A DNA stretch of 64,000 bases from Mucisphaera sp965279675 (GCF_965279675.1 NZ_CBDIIJ010000002.1:620001-684000), one strand, 5' to 3'. Counted from the first letter of the stretch, positions 1 through 10,292 are shown. The notes: generated by a model not told the origin, from the sequence alone. A program made the numbers and translations.

Positions 1-966
1 GCGATCGGCACGAGTTGGGGGCGGTACACACCTGAGGGATTGATCAGTGCTTCGCTGCCTTTGCTCAACGCGGTGTATCTGCCGCTGGCTCCGATCCTGC
101 GGTCGCTGCATGCGTTGGACCCGCTTGTCCGGCGGGTGTCGGGGGTGGACCTGAATCAGACCGATGACACGCTGTCGGAGGATGTGCTGTCGGTGGTTGA
201 GGACCACGAGCATGCGGATACGGTTGATGAGCGTCAGAAGAACATGCTCGAAGCGGTGTTTGATCTGCCGAATACGACGGCGGAAGAGATCATGACGCCA
301 CGCACGGATGTCAAGGGTATTGATTCGACCGATGCTTCCAGCCTGACCGATGTGCGGGATGCGATCGGCGACATCGGTTACTCGCGGATTCCGGTGTATG
401 AGGAGAATCTGGACAAGATCATCGGGCTGCTCTATGCGCGTGATCTCATTCAGTTCCTTGGCGACGGCGAGGATTTCAACCTGCGCAAGATCATCCGGGA
501 GCCGTATCTCGTGCCTGAGAGCAAGTCGGTAGCGGACCTGCTGAACGAGTTCCAGAAGAACAATCAGCACATGGCGATCGTTCTGGATGAGTACGGCGGG
601 ACGGCGGGTCTTGTCACGATCGAGGACATTCTCGAAGAGATTGTGGGTGAGATCCGGGACGAGTACGAGGAAGACGCGGAGCCCGATCCGACGATCTATC
701 CGGTCAACGAGCACACGGCCGATGTGGATGCGCGTGTTTCGATCGATGAGGTCAATGACGAACTCGAGCTCGAACTTCCTGAGGATGACGACTTTGACAC
801 GCTGGGCGGTTTTGTGCTGAGTCAGTTCGGACGCATCCCGCAGACGAACGACCGATTCGATTACGAGGGCGTCCGCTACACGGTGACCGAGGCGGAGAAA
901 ACCCGGGTGGTGCGGGTCCGGGTCGAGAAGCTGACGGATGACGCACCGATTCAGGACAGCGCCTAG
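1..966 (+). CDS. CorC/HlyC-type CBS-domain protein, 5' end cut off by window
   Basis: The reading frame is open from the first base, so the true start lies outside the window. A TTG at 40 is only the first possible internal start. The visible part holds a CBS pair, beginning near MTPRTDVKGID and running through the GYSRIPVYEENLDKIIGLLY and HMAIVLDEYGGTAGLVTIED segments. A CorC_HlyC transporter-associated domain follows (DTLGGFVLSQFGRIP to the end). In this family a DUF21 membrane domain precedes the CBS pair, and it is presumably upstream. Members are linked to magnesium or cobalt efflux or are annotated as haemolysin-like, but the substrate cannot be told from sequence. The 3' end is intact and cysS follows after about 70 bases. 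Confidence 0.85.
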   Translation, partial: AIGTSWGRYTPEGLISASLPLLNAVYLPLAPILRSLHALDPLVRRVSGVDLNQTDDTLSEDVLSVVEDHEHADTVDERQKNMLEAVFDLPNTTAEEIMTPRTDVKGIDSTDASSLTDVRDAIGDIGYSRIPVYEENLDKIIGLLYARDLIQFLGDGEDFNLRKIIREPYLVPESKSVADLLNEFQKNNQHMAIVLDEYGGTAGLVTIEDILEEIVGEIRDEYEEDAEPDPTIYPVNEHTADVDARVSIDEVNDELELELPEDDDFDTLGGFVLSQFGRIPQTNDRFDYEGVRYTVTEAEKTRVVRVRVEKLTDDAPIQDSA

Positions 967-1038
967 GCCTCATCCGACCAACCGGTTGTGAGCCCTGGCG
1001 GCATCGTTTTTGGCATCGGTCCCGGTACACTCTCTGGC

Positions 1039-2517
1039 ATGATTCAGCCGCAGTTCTACAACACGCTGACCCATCGTCTTGAGACGTTCGAGCCGATCGA
1101 GCCCGGCAGGGTCACGATGTACAACTGCGGGCCGACGGTCTACGACTATGCGCAGATTGGTAATTTCCGGGCGTTTCTGTTTGCGGATCTGCTGAGACGG
1201 TCGCTGGAGCTGTTCGGGTATGAGGTCCGGCAGGTGATGAACATCACGGATGTCGGGCACATGACCGATGACCGGCACGCCGATGGCGGCGGCGAGGACA
1301 AGATGGCGCTGGCGTCTCAGCGGTTGAAGGCTTCGAAGAAGCAAGGGCGGGCGGAGGTGGCGGATCCGAACGATCCCTATCAGGTGGCTCGGTATTTCGA
1401 GCAGGCGTTTTTAGAGGATGCGAAGACCCTGCGGCTGAAGATCGCGGATGACCCTGCGGAGCAGCGGCCGCGGGCGACCGATCATGTGACGGCTTCGATG
1501 ATCCCGATGATTCAAAAGCTGATCGAGACAGGGCACGCGTATACGGCTGAGGATGGCGCTGTCTATTTTGATGTCCAGTCGTTCCCGGATTACGGGCAGC
1601 TGTCGGGCAACACGCTGGAACAGTTGCGGGGCGGTGCGGGCGGGCGTGTGGAAGAGACGCATCAGCAGGCCAAGAAGCACCCGGCTGACTTTCTGCTGTG
1701 GAAGCCGGATGCGCATCACCTGATGAAGTGGCCGTCACCCTGGGGCACCGGGTATCCGGGCTGGCATATTGAGTGTTCGGCGATGGCGAAGGCGACGCTG
1801 CGCCGGGAGACGATCGATATTCACACGGGTGGCGAGGACAACATCTTCCCGCATCACGAGTGCGAGATTGCGCAGTCGCGTGGGGCTTCGGGCAGGGATC
1901 GGTTTGCGAATTACTGGCTTCACACGCGTTTTCTGCTGGTGGATGGGCAGAAGATGTCGAAGTCGCTGGGCAACTTCTACACGCTCCGGGATCTGACGGA
2001 GGATCGCGGGATCGACCCGGCGGTGGTGCGTCTGGAGCTGATGCGTGGCCACTACCGGAAGAACACGGACTTTCGGCTGAAGGGGCTGGAGGAATCGGCG
2101 TCGGCGATCCGGAAGCTGCGTGATGCGGCGACGCGTTTCGGGCTGACGGCGGAGACGACGCCGGCACCGGTGGATCATCCGAGGCTCAAGCCGTTCGTGG
2201 ACGCGCTGGCGGATGACCTGAATCTGGCGGGGGCTCTCGCGGCGGCGTTCGAGTTCATCGCAGAGCCCACTGAGGATCCGGGGGAGGCAGCGGCGGTGCT
2301 GGCAGCGATGGATGCGGTGCTGGGGGTGATCGTTTGCGAGGCGTCGGCCAGCGATGAGGGGGATGGTGAGGTCCGGCGGCTTTGCGAGAGCATCGACGCG
2401 GCGCGGGCGAGCAAGGACTTTGCGGCGGCGGATGCGGCGCGTGCCGAGCTGCAGGCGATGGGGTATCTCGTGCAGACGACGAAGGACGGTACGACCGCGG
2501 AGAAGAAGCTGGCTTAA
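1039..2517 (+). CDS. cysS: Cysteinyl-tRNA synthetase
   Basis: This class I aminoacyl-tRNA synthetase (492 residues, near the family's usual 460-500) charges tRNA-Cys in the cytoplasm. The N-terminus has the CGPTVYDYAQIGN block, GWHIECSAMA and GGEDNIFPHHECEIAQS carry the expected zinc and active-site residues, and KMSKSLGNFY is the KMSKS loop. The C-terminal DALR and anticodon regions follow. An in-frame GTG exists at 988, but the ATG at 1039 (MIQPQFYNTL) aligns with normal family starts. Oddity: the HIGH-type motif reads QIGN, with Gln replacing the first His. Confidence 0.95.
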   Translation: MIQPQFYNTLTHRLETFEPIEPGRVTMYNCGPTVYDYAQIGNFRAFLFADLLRRSLELFGYEVRQVMNITDVGHMTDDRHADGGGEDKMALASQRLKASKKQGRAEVADPNDPYQVARYFEQAFLEDAKTLRLKIADDPAEQRPRATDHVTASMIPMIQKLIETGHAYTAEDGAVYFDVQSFPDYGQLSGNTLEQLRGGAGGRVEETHQQAKKHPADFLLWKPDAHHLMKWPSPWGTGYPGWHIECSAMAKATLRRETIDIHTGGEDNIFPHHECEIAQSRGASGRDRFANYWLHTRFLLVDGQKMSKSLGNFYTLRDLTEDRGIDPAVVRLELMRGHYRKNTDFRLKGLEESASAIRKLRDAATRFGLTAETTPAPVDHPRLKPFVDALADDLNLAGALAAAFEFIAEPTEDPGEAAAVLAAMDAVLGVIVCEASASDEGDGEVRRLCESIDAARASKDFAAADAARAELQAMGYLVQTTKDGTTAEKKLA

Positions 2518-2530
2518 GCCCGTCTATGGG

Positions 2531-3109
2531 TCAGTAGCCAGAACCCAGCAGATCGATGGTACCGCTCGGCCAGCCGGGCTTGTTGGGGTAGACGACGGCG
2601 AGTTCGCCAGGGTTGAAGCTGGGCATGCGGTCGCCTGGCTGTGCCAGTGAGTTGATGACCGGGTTGTTGACGACCATGGCCCCGAGGCCTTCGTAGAAGC
2701 CCTGGTTTTTATGCTCGGTCTGGAAGAGGCTGAAGCTGAATACGTCATGGTCGACCCGTTCCATGGCCGCCTGGACCACCGCCCTGCCTAGGCCCTGGCC
2801 CCTGCGGTTTTCTTCGACAACGACGCCTGACAGCGCGAGGATGGAGAGTTTGCCGGCCTGGGTGCCGATGATGCGCTCGAAGGTTCTGGCCAGGGCGATC
2901 ACGGTGCCCTGCTCGATGACCATGTGGAGCATGGGCCGTTTTTTCGCGGGGCCGTCGTAGGCGGCACCCTCGGCGATGACGCGTTGGGACTCGGCTGTAG
3001 GGTCGAGCGGCGGGTTGCTGGGCCAGGTGCGCAGGCAGAGGGCTGTGCCTTGCCTGGCCAGCTCGGAGTCTGTCTCTGCGACGGGCACTGTGGTGACGAC
3101 GGCAGGCAA
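2531..3109 (-). CDS. GNAT-family N-acetyltransferase
   Basis: This is a 192-residue protein with the GNAT acetyl-CoA pyrophosphate-binding motif RRGQGLGRAVV in the middle, preceded by the hydrophobic strand LSILALSGVVVEE. The later FYEGLGA motif is typical of GNAT motif B. The acceptor substrate is unknown. The most upstream usable start is a TTG at 3109, 5 bases after the stop of the small gene at 3114-3308, so the two probably form one transcript and the start is uncertain. It converges on cysS with only 13 bases between the stops. Confidence 0.8.
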   Translation of the reverse strand: MPAVVTTVPVAETDSELARQGTALCLRTWPSNPPLDPTAESQRVIAEGAAYDGPAKKRPMLHMVIEQGTVIALARTFERIIGTQAGKLSILALSGVVVEENRRGQGLGRAVVQAAMERVDHDVFSFSLFQTEHKNQGFYEGLGAMVVNNPVINSLAQPGDRMPSFNPGELAVVYPNKPGWPSGTIDLLGSGY

Positions 3110-3113
3110 GGGG

Positions 3114-3308
3114 CTATCCGTTCTCGGCTTCCCATTCGTCGAACTCGCCGCGCTCGGAGGCTTCGGCGACGTACTTGGCGAACTCGCTGGTCTGATAGCT
3201 GATGAAGACGAAGGCGTGGTGAAGGGTCAGCCACTCGATGTCCGTCGGGTCCTTGTCGAGGTCTTTGCGCAGTCGATCCAGTTCCGCTAGCAGGGGCTCG
3301 TGTTTCAT
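3114..3308 (-). CDS. Small hypothetical protein, 64 residues
   Basis: This is an acidic, helix-rich small protein (MKHEPLLAELDRLRKDLDKD...) with no signal peptide or membrane segment. I do not recognise the family. It lies just upstream of the GNAT gene on the same strand, with a near-contiguous junction, so it is probably co-transcribed. Codon use looks normal for its neighbours. It could still be spurious; the start ATG at 3308 has no strong ribosome-binding site. Confidence 0.55.
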   Translation of the reverse strand: MKHEPLLAELDRLRKDLDKDPTDIEWLTLHHAFVFISYQTSEFAKYVAEASERGEFDEWEAENG

Positions 3309-3352
3309 GCCGGCAGTCTAGGCGAGTCGGTGCGTGGCTTCACAGGGTTGGA

Positions 3353-4057
3353 TCAGGTGACTTCACCGCCCATGCCGGAGCCGAGTTTGAAGGCGGAGGT
3401 GACGGCGAGGCCGAAGAAGAGGAGGTCCATGACGCCGAAGGTGGAGAAGAAGCCGATGCTTCGTGCTTCCTGCAAGACAGAGGCTTCGAGTTCATCGGCC
3501 TGCATGTTGGCAAACACCATCATAAGATCGACGATGCCCTGCCGGGCTTGCTTGCGTTCGGGCTCGGGCATGTATTCCCATCGGGCTGAGGCTTCGTCCC
3601 AGACGCCTGCGGGGAAATCAGCCTGCGACTCGAACTCTTCGGGTTCTGACCCGCCTGGCCAGGCGAGTTCGATTCCCTCGGCGCGGCATTCTTCGACGAC
3701 CTCAGCGGCAAGCACGGTGATCATGTAGTCGTCGTCGTTGGCGTAGGTCCAGGCTTCCTTTTACATCTGGACCATGAATCCGCCATTGGCTTCCATGGTT
3801 GCGAGTTCGTCCTGGAGGTAGATCTCGACGACCGCGTATTTCCCGCCTGCGATGGAGATGGCCGTGACGACCATGGCCAGCAGGCCGGTGACGGCGTTGG
3901 CTGAACCGCCAGCGGCGTAGGCCGTGACCCCGCCAACGAGCAGACCGATGAGCCAGGCGATGATGGCGGCCTCGTAGCCGGTGGCGTAGGCGATGCCTCC
4001 CCACATGGCGGCACCCGCAACCCCTGCCAGAACCATTGCGATCAAGCCTCTCAACAT
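3353..4057 (-). pseudogene. Membrane protein gene split by an in-frame TAA
   Basis: Two open stretches lie in the same minus-strand frame, separated by one TAA (3761-3763). The first starts at ATG 4057, preceded by an AAGGGG ribosome-binding site, and encodes about 98 residues with three Gly/Ala-rich membrane segments (for example GYEAAIIAWLIGLLVGG). After the stop the frame continues KEAWTYANDDDYMITVLAAE and runs to 3353, ending with another hydrophobic segment (FGVMDLLFFGLAVTSAF). The downstream half has no ribosome-binding site of its own. Read through, it would be a coherent protein of about 234 residues. I infer a recent nonsense mutation, stop readthrough or a base error. I do not know the function. 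Confidence 0.6.
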
Positions 4058-4208
4058 CACTGAGCCCCTTCAGGAAGACGAACCATCGATTCGGATCAAC
4101 AGGCACACAAAAGACAATGAAGACCTAATTTAGCCGGATGCGCAGCGGATCGCAAGGCTTTTTGTCGAAAAGGCCTGAGATCTCTTAAAAATCTTGTCGG
4201 GCGGGGCT

Positions 4209-5411
<1,203 letters not shown>

Positions 5412-5553
5412 CGCCGATTGCCTTCCATCAGACTGTTTATCTCAAGCAAAGCCGTCCCGGCCAAAGCCAAGCGGACGCGAATCTTAGCCGCTTTGGACGC
5501 GACCGACACAGGGCCGACTGGAACTCTGGTCAGCCCGTGCCCATAATGAAGGC

Positions 5554-5877
5554 GTGAGTCGATCCACCAGCCATCCGAGCCCGCAGGCCGTTTCCGGGAT
5601 CCTTGCGCTGATCCTGCTGGCGCCGTGCGCTCTGGCAGTGGCGGTGCCTGTGGCCAGTGGTTCTTCGATCGATGCTCGGCAGTTGGCCTGCTTTTTTCCA
5701 CTGAGCCTGCAACGGGCCCACGCGACGCACGCCAACCCGGGACAGGAGCCCTACCCTGCCCGTACGATCCCGGCTGCGAACATCGCTCATCTTGATTCGT
5801 CGGCCACGCCTCTCTCGCAGGTCTTATCGGACCGCGAAGACCTGATCAGTCTGCCGCCGCCCGCACAGAACGCCTGA
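5554..5877 (+). CDS. Small exported protein upstream of secA
   Basis: This 107-residue product starts with GTG. Its N-terminal hydrophobic stretch (VSGILALILLAPCALAVAVPVASG) resembles a signal peptide, and a low-complexity tail ends in LPPPAQNA. I do not recognise a family. It ends about 165 bases before secA on the same strand. That is the position of secM in gamma-proteobacteria, where an exported leader peptide senses SecA activity. A SecM-type role is speculation: no known arrest sequence is present, although the near-terminal PPP could slow ribosomes. It may also be a non-conserved frame. Confidence 0.5.
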   Translation: MSRSTSHPSPQAVSGILALILLAPCALAVAVPVASGSSIDARQLACFFPLSLQRAHATHANPGQEPYPARTIPAANIAHLDSSATPLSQVLSDREDLISLPPPAQNA

Positions 5878-6043
5878 GACGCCGCCGGCCCCGAAACGCA
5901 GGCTCTTCAAGCCTTTCCGCGTTCGGTCAGACACCCCTGACAACCGATGAAATACAAGCCGTCTCTGCCGAGTACGGCGATCACACCCGCCTTTCCGCCG
6001 GACCCAGCGATGGGGTCCGCTAACGATGCAATCGAGGTCACAC

Positions 6044-9000
6044 ATGGTCACCAAGGCCGTCAGCAAGGTCTTCAGCAAACTCTTCGGATCGCGCAACGAG
6101 CGCATGGTCAAGAGCTACCACCGCAGGGTCGAACAGGTCAACACCCACGAGGAGGCGGTCCGGCAGCTCACGGACGACCAGCTCCGTGACAAGACCGCAG
6201 AGTTCCGTCAGCGGGTCAAGGACGGCACGCCGCTGAGCAGTTTTCTGCCCGAGGTGATGGCTGTTGCTCGCGAGGCAATGGACCGGGCGGTGGGTCTGCG
6301 TAAGACGCTGGATCCCGAAGCCGGGTTTGACGCATCGAGGCTTCCTGAGCACCTGCAGGCCCTGCACCGCGAGCTGGTGGAGAAGGCTTCGGCCCTCGAG
6401 CCCGATCCGGTGCTGGGCGGCGACCCGGCACCGGGGTATCTACAGGTGGATGTGCCCAACGAGTACTACAACGCCGTGCGAGAGCTCTATCCCGAGTCGC
6501 GGCCGCCTTTCCGGGCTCGGCCGTTCGACGTTCAGATCATCGGCGGCATTGTGCTGTCTGAGGGTCGGGTTGCTGAGATGAAAACCGGTGAGGGCAAAAC
6601 CATCGTCGCGCCGCTTGCCTGCTACGCGGCGTGTATCGAGGGGCTTCGGTGCCACGTCATCACGGTCAACGATTACCTGGTTCAGCGTGACCGCGACTGG
6701 GTGTTTCCGTTTTATTACCGGCTGGGGCTATCGGTGGGTGCGATTCACCCGCAGCACATGATGCCCCCGCCGGTGAAGGCGCAGGCTTACCAGTGTGATG
6801 TGGTTTACGGGACCAACTCCGAGTTCGGTTTTGATTACCTGCGTGACAACATGAAGATGTCGACGCAGGAGCAGGTGCAGAAGCGTCGCGACTTCTGCAT
6901 CGTGGACGAGGTGGACTCGATTCTGATCGATGAGGCGCGGACGCCGCTGATTATCTCGGGTCCTGCGCACGACCAGCAGCCGCGATATGCGCTGGCCGAT
7001 CAACTCGCGCGGCATCTGATTGCCTGCCAGAAGGAATGGACCGCGGCGGATGACAAGGTTCAGGAGGCGATGAAGCGGGTGAAGGGGTACGAGGGTGATA
7101 TCCGCAACAGCCGGGACAAGACCAAGGCGGCGGAGATGAAGAACGAGATGAAGGAGCTGTCGAAGCAGATCCCGATTCTGGAGGCCGAGCGCGATCAGCA
7201 CACGCAGTACTTCGAGGTGAACCGTGAGCGCAAAGCGGTTTACCTCACCCACGAGGGGACCGAGGAAGCGCAGAAGCAGGCGAACATCGGTTCGTTCTAT
7301 GTCGGCAACAACATGGACCTGCCGCATCTGCTGGAGAACGCGCTGCGGGCGCACGTCATCTACGAGCGTGACAAGGAGTATGTCGTCCAGGGCAGCGATG
7401 TGGTGATCGTCGATGAGTTCACGGGTCGTCTGATGGTCGGCCGGCAGTGGTCGGACGGGCTGCATCAGGCGGTCGAGACCAAGGAAGGCGTGACGGTCAA
7501 GCAGGAAACGCAGACGATGGCGACGGTGACGCTGCAGAACTTCTTCAAGCTCTACAACCGGCTGGCGGGGATGACCGGTACGGCGATCACCGAGGCGACC
7601 GAGTTCCGTGAGATCTACGAGCTCGAAGTGGTCTGCATTCCGACCAACCGGCCGATCGCGCGAAAGGATCGGGAGGACCTGATCTTCCTCTCAGCGAAGG
7701 ACAAGTGGGAAGCGATCCTCGATGAGATCAAGCGCGTGCACGACACCGGGCGGCCGGTGCTGGTGGGCACGACCTCGGTTGAGAAGTCGGAGATGCTGTC
7801 GAAGCTGCTGACGCAGCGACACGGGATCAAGCACGAGGTGCTCAACGCCAAGCAGCACGAGCGCGAGGCGCACATTGTGGAGTCGGCGGGCACGCTCGGT
7901 GCCGTAATGATCGCGACCAACATGGCCGGGCGAGGGACGGACATCAAGCTCCGGCCGATTCCCCGGGAAGACCTGATCCAGCACTGGAAGAAGCGCAACC
8001 TGCTTCCGAAGCAGGCTCAATCGGACATGTCGGACGATGAGCTGATCCGTCTGGCTTACCGGCACCTCGCGGCGACCGAGCTGGGGCTGAAGAAGCGGGA
8101 CGTTGAAGAACTCCCGGATGACGAATTGAAGCTGCAGTTGCTCCGCCACTGGTGTCTTCAGTACACGCCTCTCGAGGAGAAGCAGGTCAATCGTCTGGAC
8201 GCCGAGGGCTGTCTTGCCGAGCTCGATCTCGGGCCCGACCTGCTGCGGCATCGGCTGGAGATCTGGGATCACGCCGAGAACATGGGCGGTCTGCACATCG
8301 TCGGGACCGAGCGCCACGAGGCGCGGCGGATCGACAACCAGCTTCGCGGTCGTGCCGGACGGCAGGGCGACAAGGGTTCTTCGCGTTTCTTCATCAGCCT
8401 CGAAGACGATCTGATGAAGCTCTTCGCCGGGAAGACGACGATGGCCGCCCTCTCCAAGCTCGGGATGAAGGAAGGCGACGCGATCGAGCACTCGTGGGTC
8501 ACCAAGTCCGTCGAGCGTGCTCAGCGGAAGGTCGAGGAGCGCAACTATCAGATCCGCAAGCAGCTGCTCGAGTTCGACGAGCTGATGGAGCACCAGCGGA
8601 ACACGTTCTACGACCTGCGTCAGCGCGTGCTCGAAGGCCAGGAGATCCGGGAGCTGATCTTCGAGTACTTCGAGGATGCGATCGACGATGCGATCGGGCT
8701 GTATCTGGACCCCGAGTATCGTCGGGGTCAGATCGCCGAGTGGTGCCGGCAGAATCTGGAGTTCAGCCTCGACCCGGCGCGGATCCATCTCGATTCCCAG
8801 AAAGACCTTGAAGAAGCGATCCGCAAGGGGGCCATCGACGAATCCGAGAGCACCATCACGGTGACGGTGGGCGAGTACATCGCCGACGAGACCGACCCTT
8901 CGACGTGGGACGCCAAGGGCTTGTCGGCCTGGGCCATGAGCCGGTTCTCGGTGAATCTGCCGATCTCGCGGATCGACAGCATGACGGCCGACGACGTTCG

Positions 9001-10048
9001 CGAGACGCTGCGCGAGGCCGCCGCTGAGCAGGTGGACAAGCGTGATCTGACCGAGCTGAGCGTCTACCTCAACCCGAAGTATGGTCACGAGCAGCTCATT
9101 CAGTGGGCCAAGAACAAGTTCGAGATCACGCTGGAGGTCGACAACCTGTTCGAGAAGGAAACCGAGGATGTGCTCGAGCACATCCTGGAGAAGGCCAAGC
9201 ACGCCTACGCGGAGCGCGAGATCGTCTATCCGGTCGAGTTCCACCTCGAAGCCGTTTACCAGGGCGCTCTGCAGGACCAGCGGTGGGCGCTTGATCGTCT
9301 GCTGAACTGGGCCAACCAGCGCTACGGGCTCGACTGGACCGATGAGTCCATCGGGCAGATGACGGCCCAGCAGATCTACGACACGCTGATGGATACGGCT
9401 CAGGCCTGGCTGCGTGACGGCAAGCTCGAGTCGTATCTCGAAGAGAACGTCTCCGAGCGGCAAGGCGACCTGCCCGGCATCTGCGCGTGGGTTCGTGAGC
9501 GGTTCGCCGTGGAGGTCGTGCCAGACGAACTGGAGAAAGCCGAGAGCATCGCCGAGTTCCTCAACCCGCGTTGTCGGGAGACGCTGCGTTCGGAGCTGAC
9601 GCAGCTGGAGCGCTTCGTGTTGTTGCAGATTCTGGACCAGGCGTGGAAAGATCACCTCTACGGCATGGACCAGCTCAAGGACTCGATCGGTCTGCGTGGT
9701 TACGCCGAGAAGGACCCACGGATCGAGTACAAGCGCGAGGGCGCCCGTCAGTTCCGTGAGATGCAGGCCGGCGTCCGCGACCGTGTGACCGAGTTGATCT
9801 TCCGCGCGAAGCTGACGCCGAACGTGCAATTGAAGAACGTGTATGCCTCTCAGCAGGCCTCGCATCCGACGGCTCAGCCGGCGATGGCCGCTGCGGCACA
9901 GGGCCAGGCCCAGCCGGCTCCCGTGAGTGCGGAAACAGAGGCTCGGCTGAAGGAGCGTGCCGCACAGATGCGTGATCAGCCCGGCAACGCCGAGGCGACG
10001 CCGCTGAACCGCAAGCAGCGGCGGGCGCGGGGCAAGGGTCGGCGGTAA
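6044..10048 (+). CDS. secA: Preprotein translocase ATPase SecA, enlarged form
   Basis: This is the motor of the general secretion pathway, pushing unfolded preproteins through SecYEG with ATP. Walker A (MKTGEGKTIVAPLA), the DEAD-like VDEVDSILIDEARTPLI, GRGTDIKL and the RIDNQLRGRAGRQGD motif VI are intact. The start is ATG 6044, 5 bases after a GAGGT site, rather than ATG 6026. At 1334 residues it is far longer than the roughly 850-900 of E. coli or Bacillus. Extra sequence sits between GRGTDIKL and GGLHIVGTERHE (about 100 residues) and in the helical scaffold/wing region (about 8700-9570), which contains five degenerate repeats. The C-terminus is basic (NRKQRRARGKGRR) and lacks the cysteine zinc motif that binds SecB. 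Confidence 0.97.
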   Translation: MVTKAVSKVFSKLFGSRNERMVKSYHRRVEQVNTHEEAVRQLTDDQLRDKTAEFRQRVKDGTPLSSFLPEVMAVAREAMDRAVGLRKTLDPEAGFDASRLPEHLQALHRELVEKASALEPDPVLGGDPAPGYLQVDVPNEYYNAVRELYPESRPPFRARPFDVQIIGGIVLSEGRVAEMKTGEGKTIVAPLACYAACIEGLRCHVITVNDYLVQRDRDWVFPFYYRLGLSVGAIHPQHMMPPPVKAQAYQCDVVYGTNSEFGFDYLRDNMKMSTQEQVQKRRDFCIVDEVDSILIDEARTPLIISGPAHDQQPRYALADQLARHLIACQKEWTAADDKVQEAMKRVKGYEGDIRNSRDKTKAAEMKNEMKELSKQIPILEAERDQHTQYFEVNRERKAVYLTHEGTEEAQKQANIGSFYVGNNMDLPHLLENALRAHVIYERDKEYVVQGSDVVIVDEFTGRLMVGRQWSDGLHQAVETKEGVTVKQETQTMATVTLQNFFKLYNRLAGMTGTAITEATEFREIYELEVVCIPTNRPIARKDREDLIFLSAKDKWEAILDEIKRVHDTGRPVLVGTTSVEKSEMLSKLLTQRHGIKHEVLNAKQHEREAHIVESAGTLGAVMIATNMAGRGTDIKLRPIPREDLIQHWKKRNLLPKQAQSDMSDDELIRLAYRHLAATELGLKKRDVEELPDDELKLQLLRHWCLQYTPLEEKQVNRLDAEGCLAELDLGPDLLRHRLEIWDHAENMGGLHIVGTERHEARRIDNQLRGRAGRQGDKGSSRFFISLEDDLMKLFAGKTTMAALSKLGMKEGDAIEHSWVTKSVERAQRKVEERNYQIRKQLLEFDELMEHQRNTFYDLRQRVLEGQEIRELIFEYFEDAIDDAIGLYLDPEYRRGQIAEWCRQNLEFSLDPARIHLDSQKDLEEAIRKGAIDESESTITVTVGEYIADETDPSTWDAKGLSAWAMSRFSVNLPISRIDSMTADDVRETLREAAAEQVDKRDLTELSVYLNPKYGHEQLIQWAKNKFEITLEVDNLFEKETEDVLEHILEKAKHAYAEREIVYPVEFHLEAVYQGALQDQRWALDRLLNWANQRYGLDWTDESIGQMTAQQIYDTLMDTAQAWLRDGKLESYLEENVSERQGDLPGICAWVRERFAVEVVPDELEKAESIAEFLNPRCRETLRSELTQLERFVLLQILDQAWKDHLYGMDQLKDSIGLRGYAEKDPRIEYKREGARQFREMQAGVRDRVTELIFRAKLTPNVQLKNVYASQQASHPTAQPAMAAAAQGQAQPAPVSAETEARLKERAAQMRDQPGNAEATPLNRKQRRARGKGRR

Positions 10049-10078
10049 GCGCCAGACCCGATCAACCTGACGAAGCTC

Positions 10079-10116
10079 AGGAGCCCCGGACCCTTCCTCC
10101 GGGGCTCCTGTCGTTT
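10079..10116 (+). terminator. Intrinsic terminator after secA
   Basis: A perfect 12-bp stem (10079-10090 with 10098-10109, AGGAGCCCCGGA and its complement) encloses a 7-base loop and is followed by GTCGTTT. It lies 30 bases past the secA stop and is the clearest factor-independent terminator in this part of the window. Confidence 0.85.
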
Positions 10117-10136
10117 AGAACCGTTACGCTGCTGGC

Positions 10137-10292
10137 ATGCGCCGTCGCAAACGCATCCGCTTTCGCCTGATCGCCATCGTGGCTGGGCTTGTTCTTGGCA
10201 CGTATGCCGCGGGCTGTTACGAGCAGGCCCGGTGGGACGCCGTGCTGTCGTCGGATGACGGGTCCACAGCGGGGGAAGTCAGCCCAGATTAA
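10137..10292 (+). CDS. Small putative lipoprotein, 51 residues
   Basis: This short frame starts MRRRKRIRFRLIAIVAG: a strongly basic N-terminus, one hydrophobic segment, then the lipobox-like TYAAGC with Cys27. The remaining 24 residues are polar and acidic. The layout fits a prolipoprotein signal peptide or a single-pass membrane anchor. No family is recognised. It lies between the secA terminator and a PEP-CTERM gene on the same strand. No strong ribosome-binding site is visible, so it is tentative. Confidence 0.45.
   Translation: MRRRKRIRFRLIAIVAGLVLGTYAAGCYEQARWDAVLSSDDGSTAGEVSPD

Noticed and set aside
7691..9865. 724-codon open frame antisense to secA
   Set aside because: It mirrors secA codon by codon; composition gives open antisense frames in GC-rich DNA and the product has no recognisable domain.
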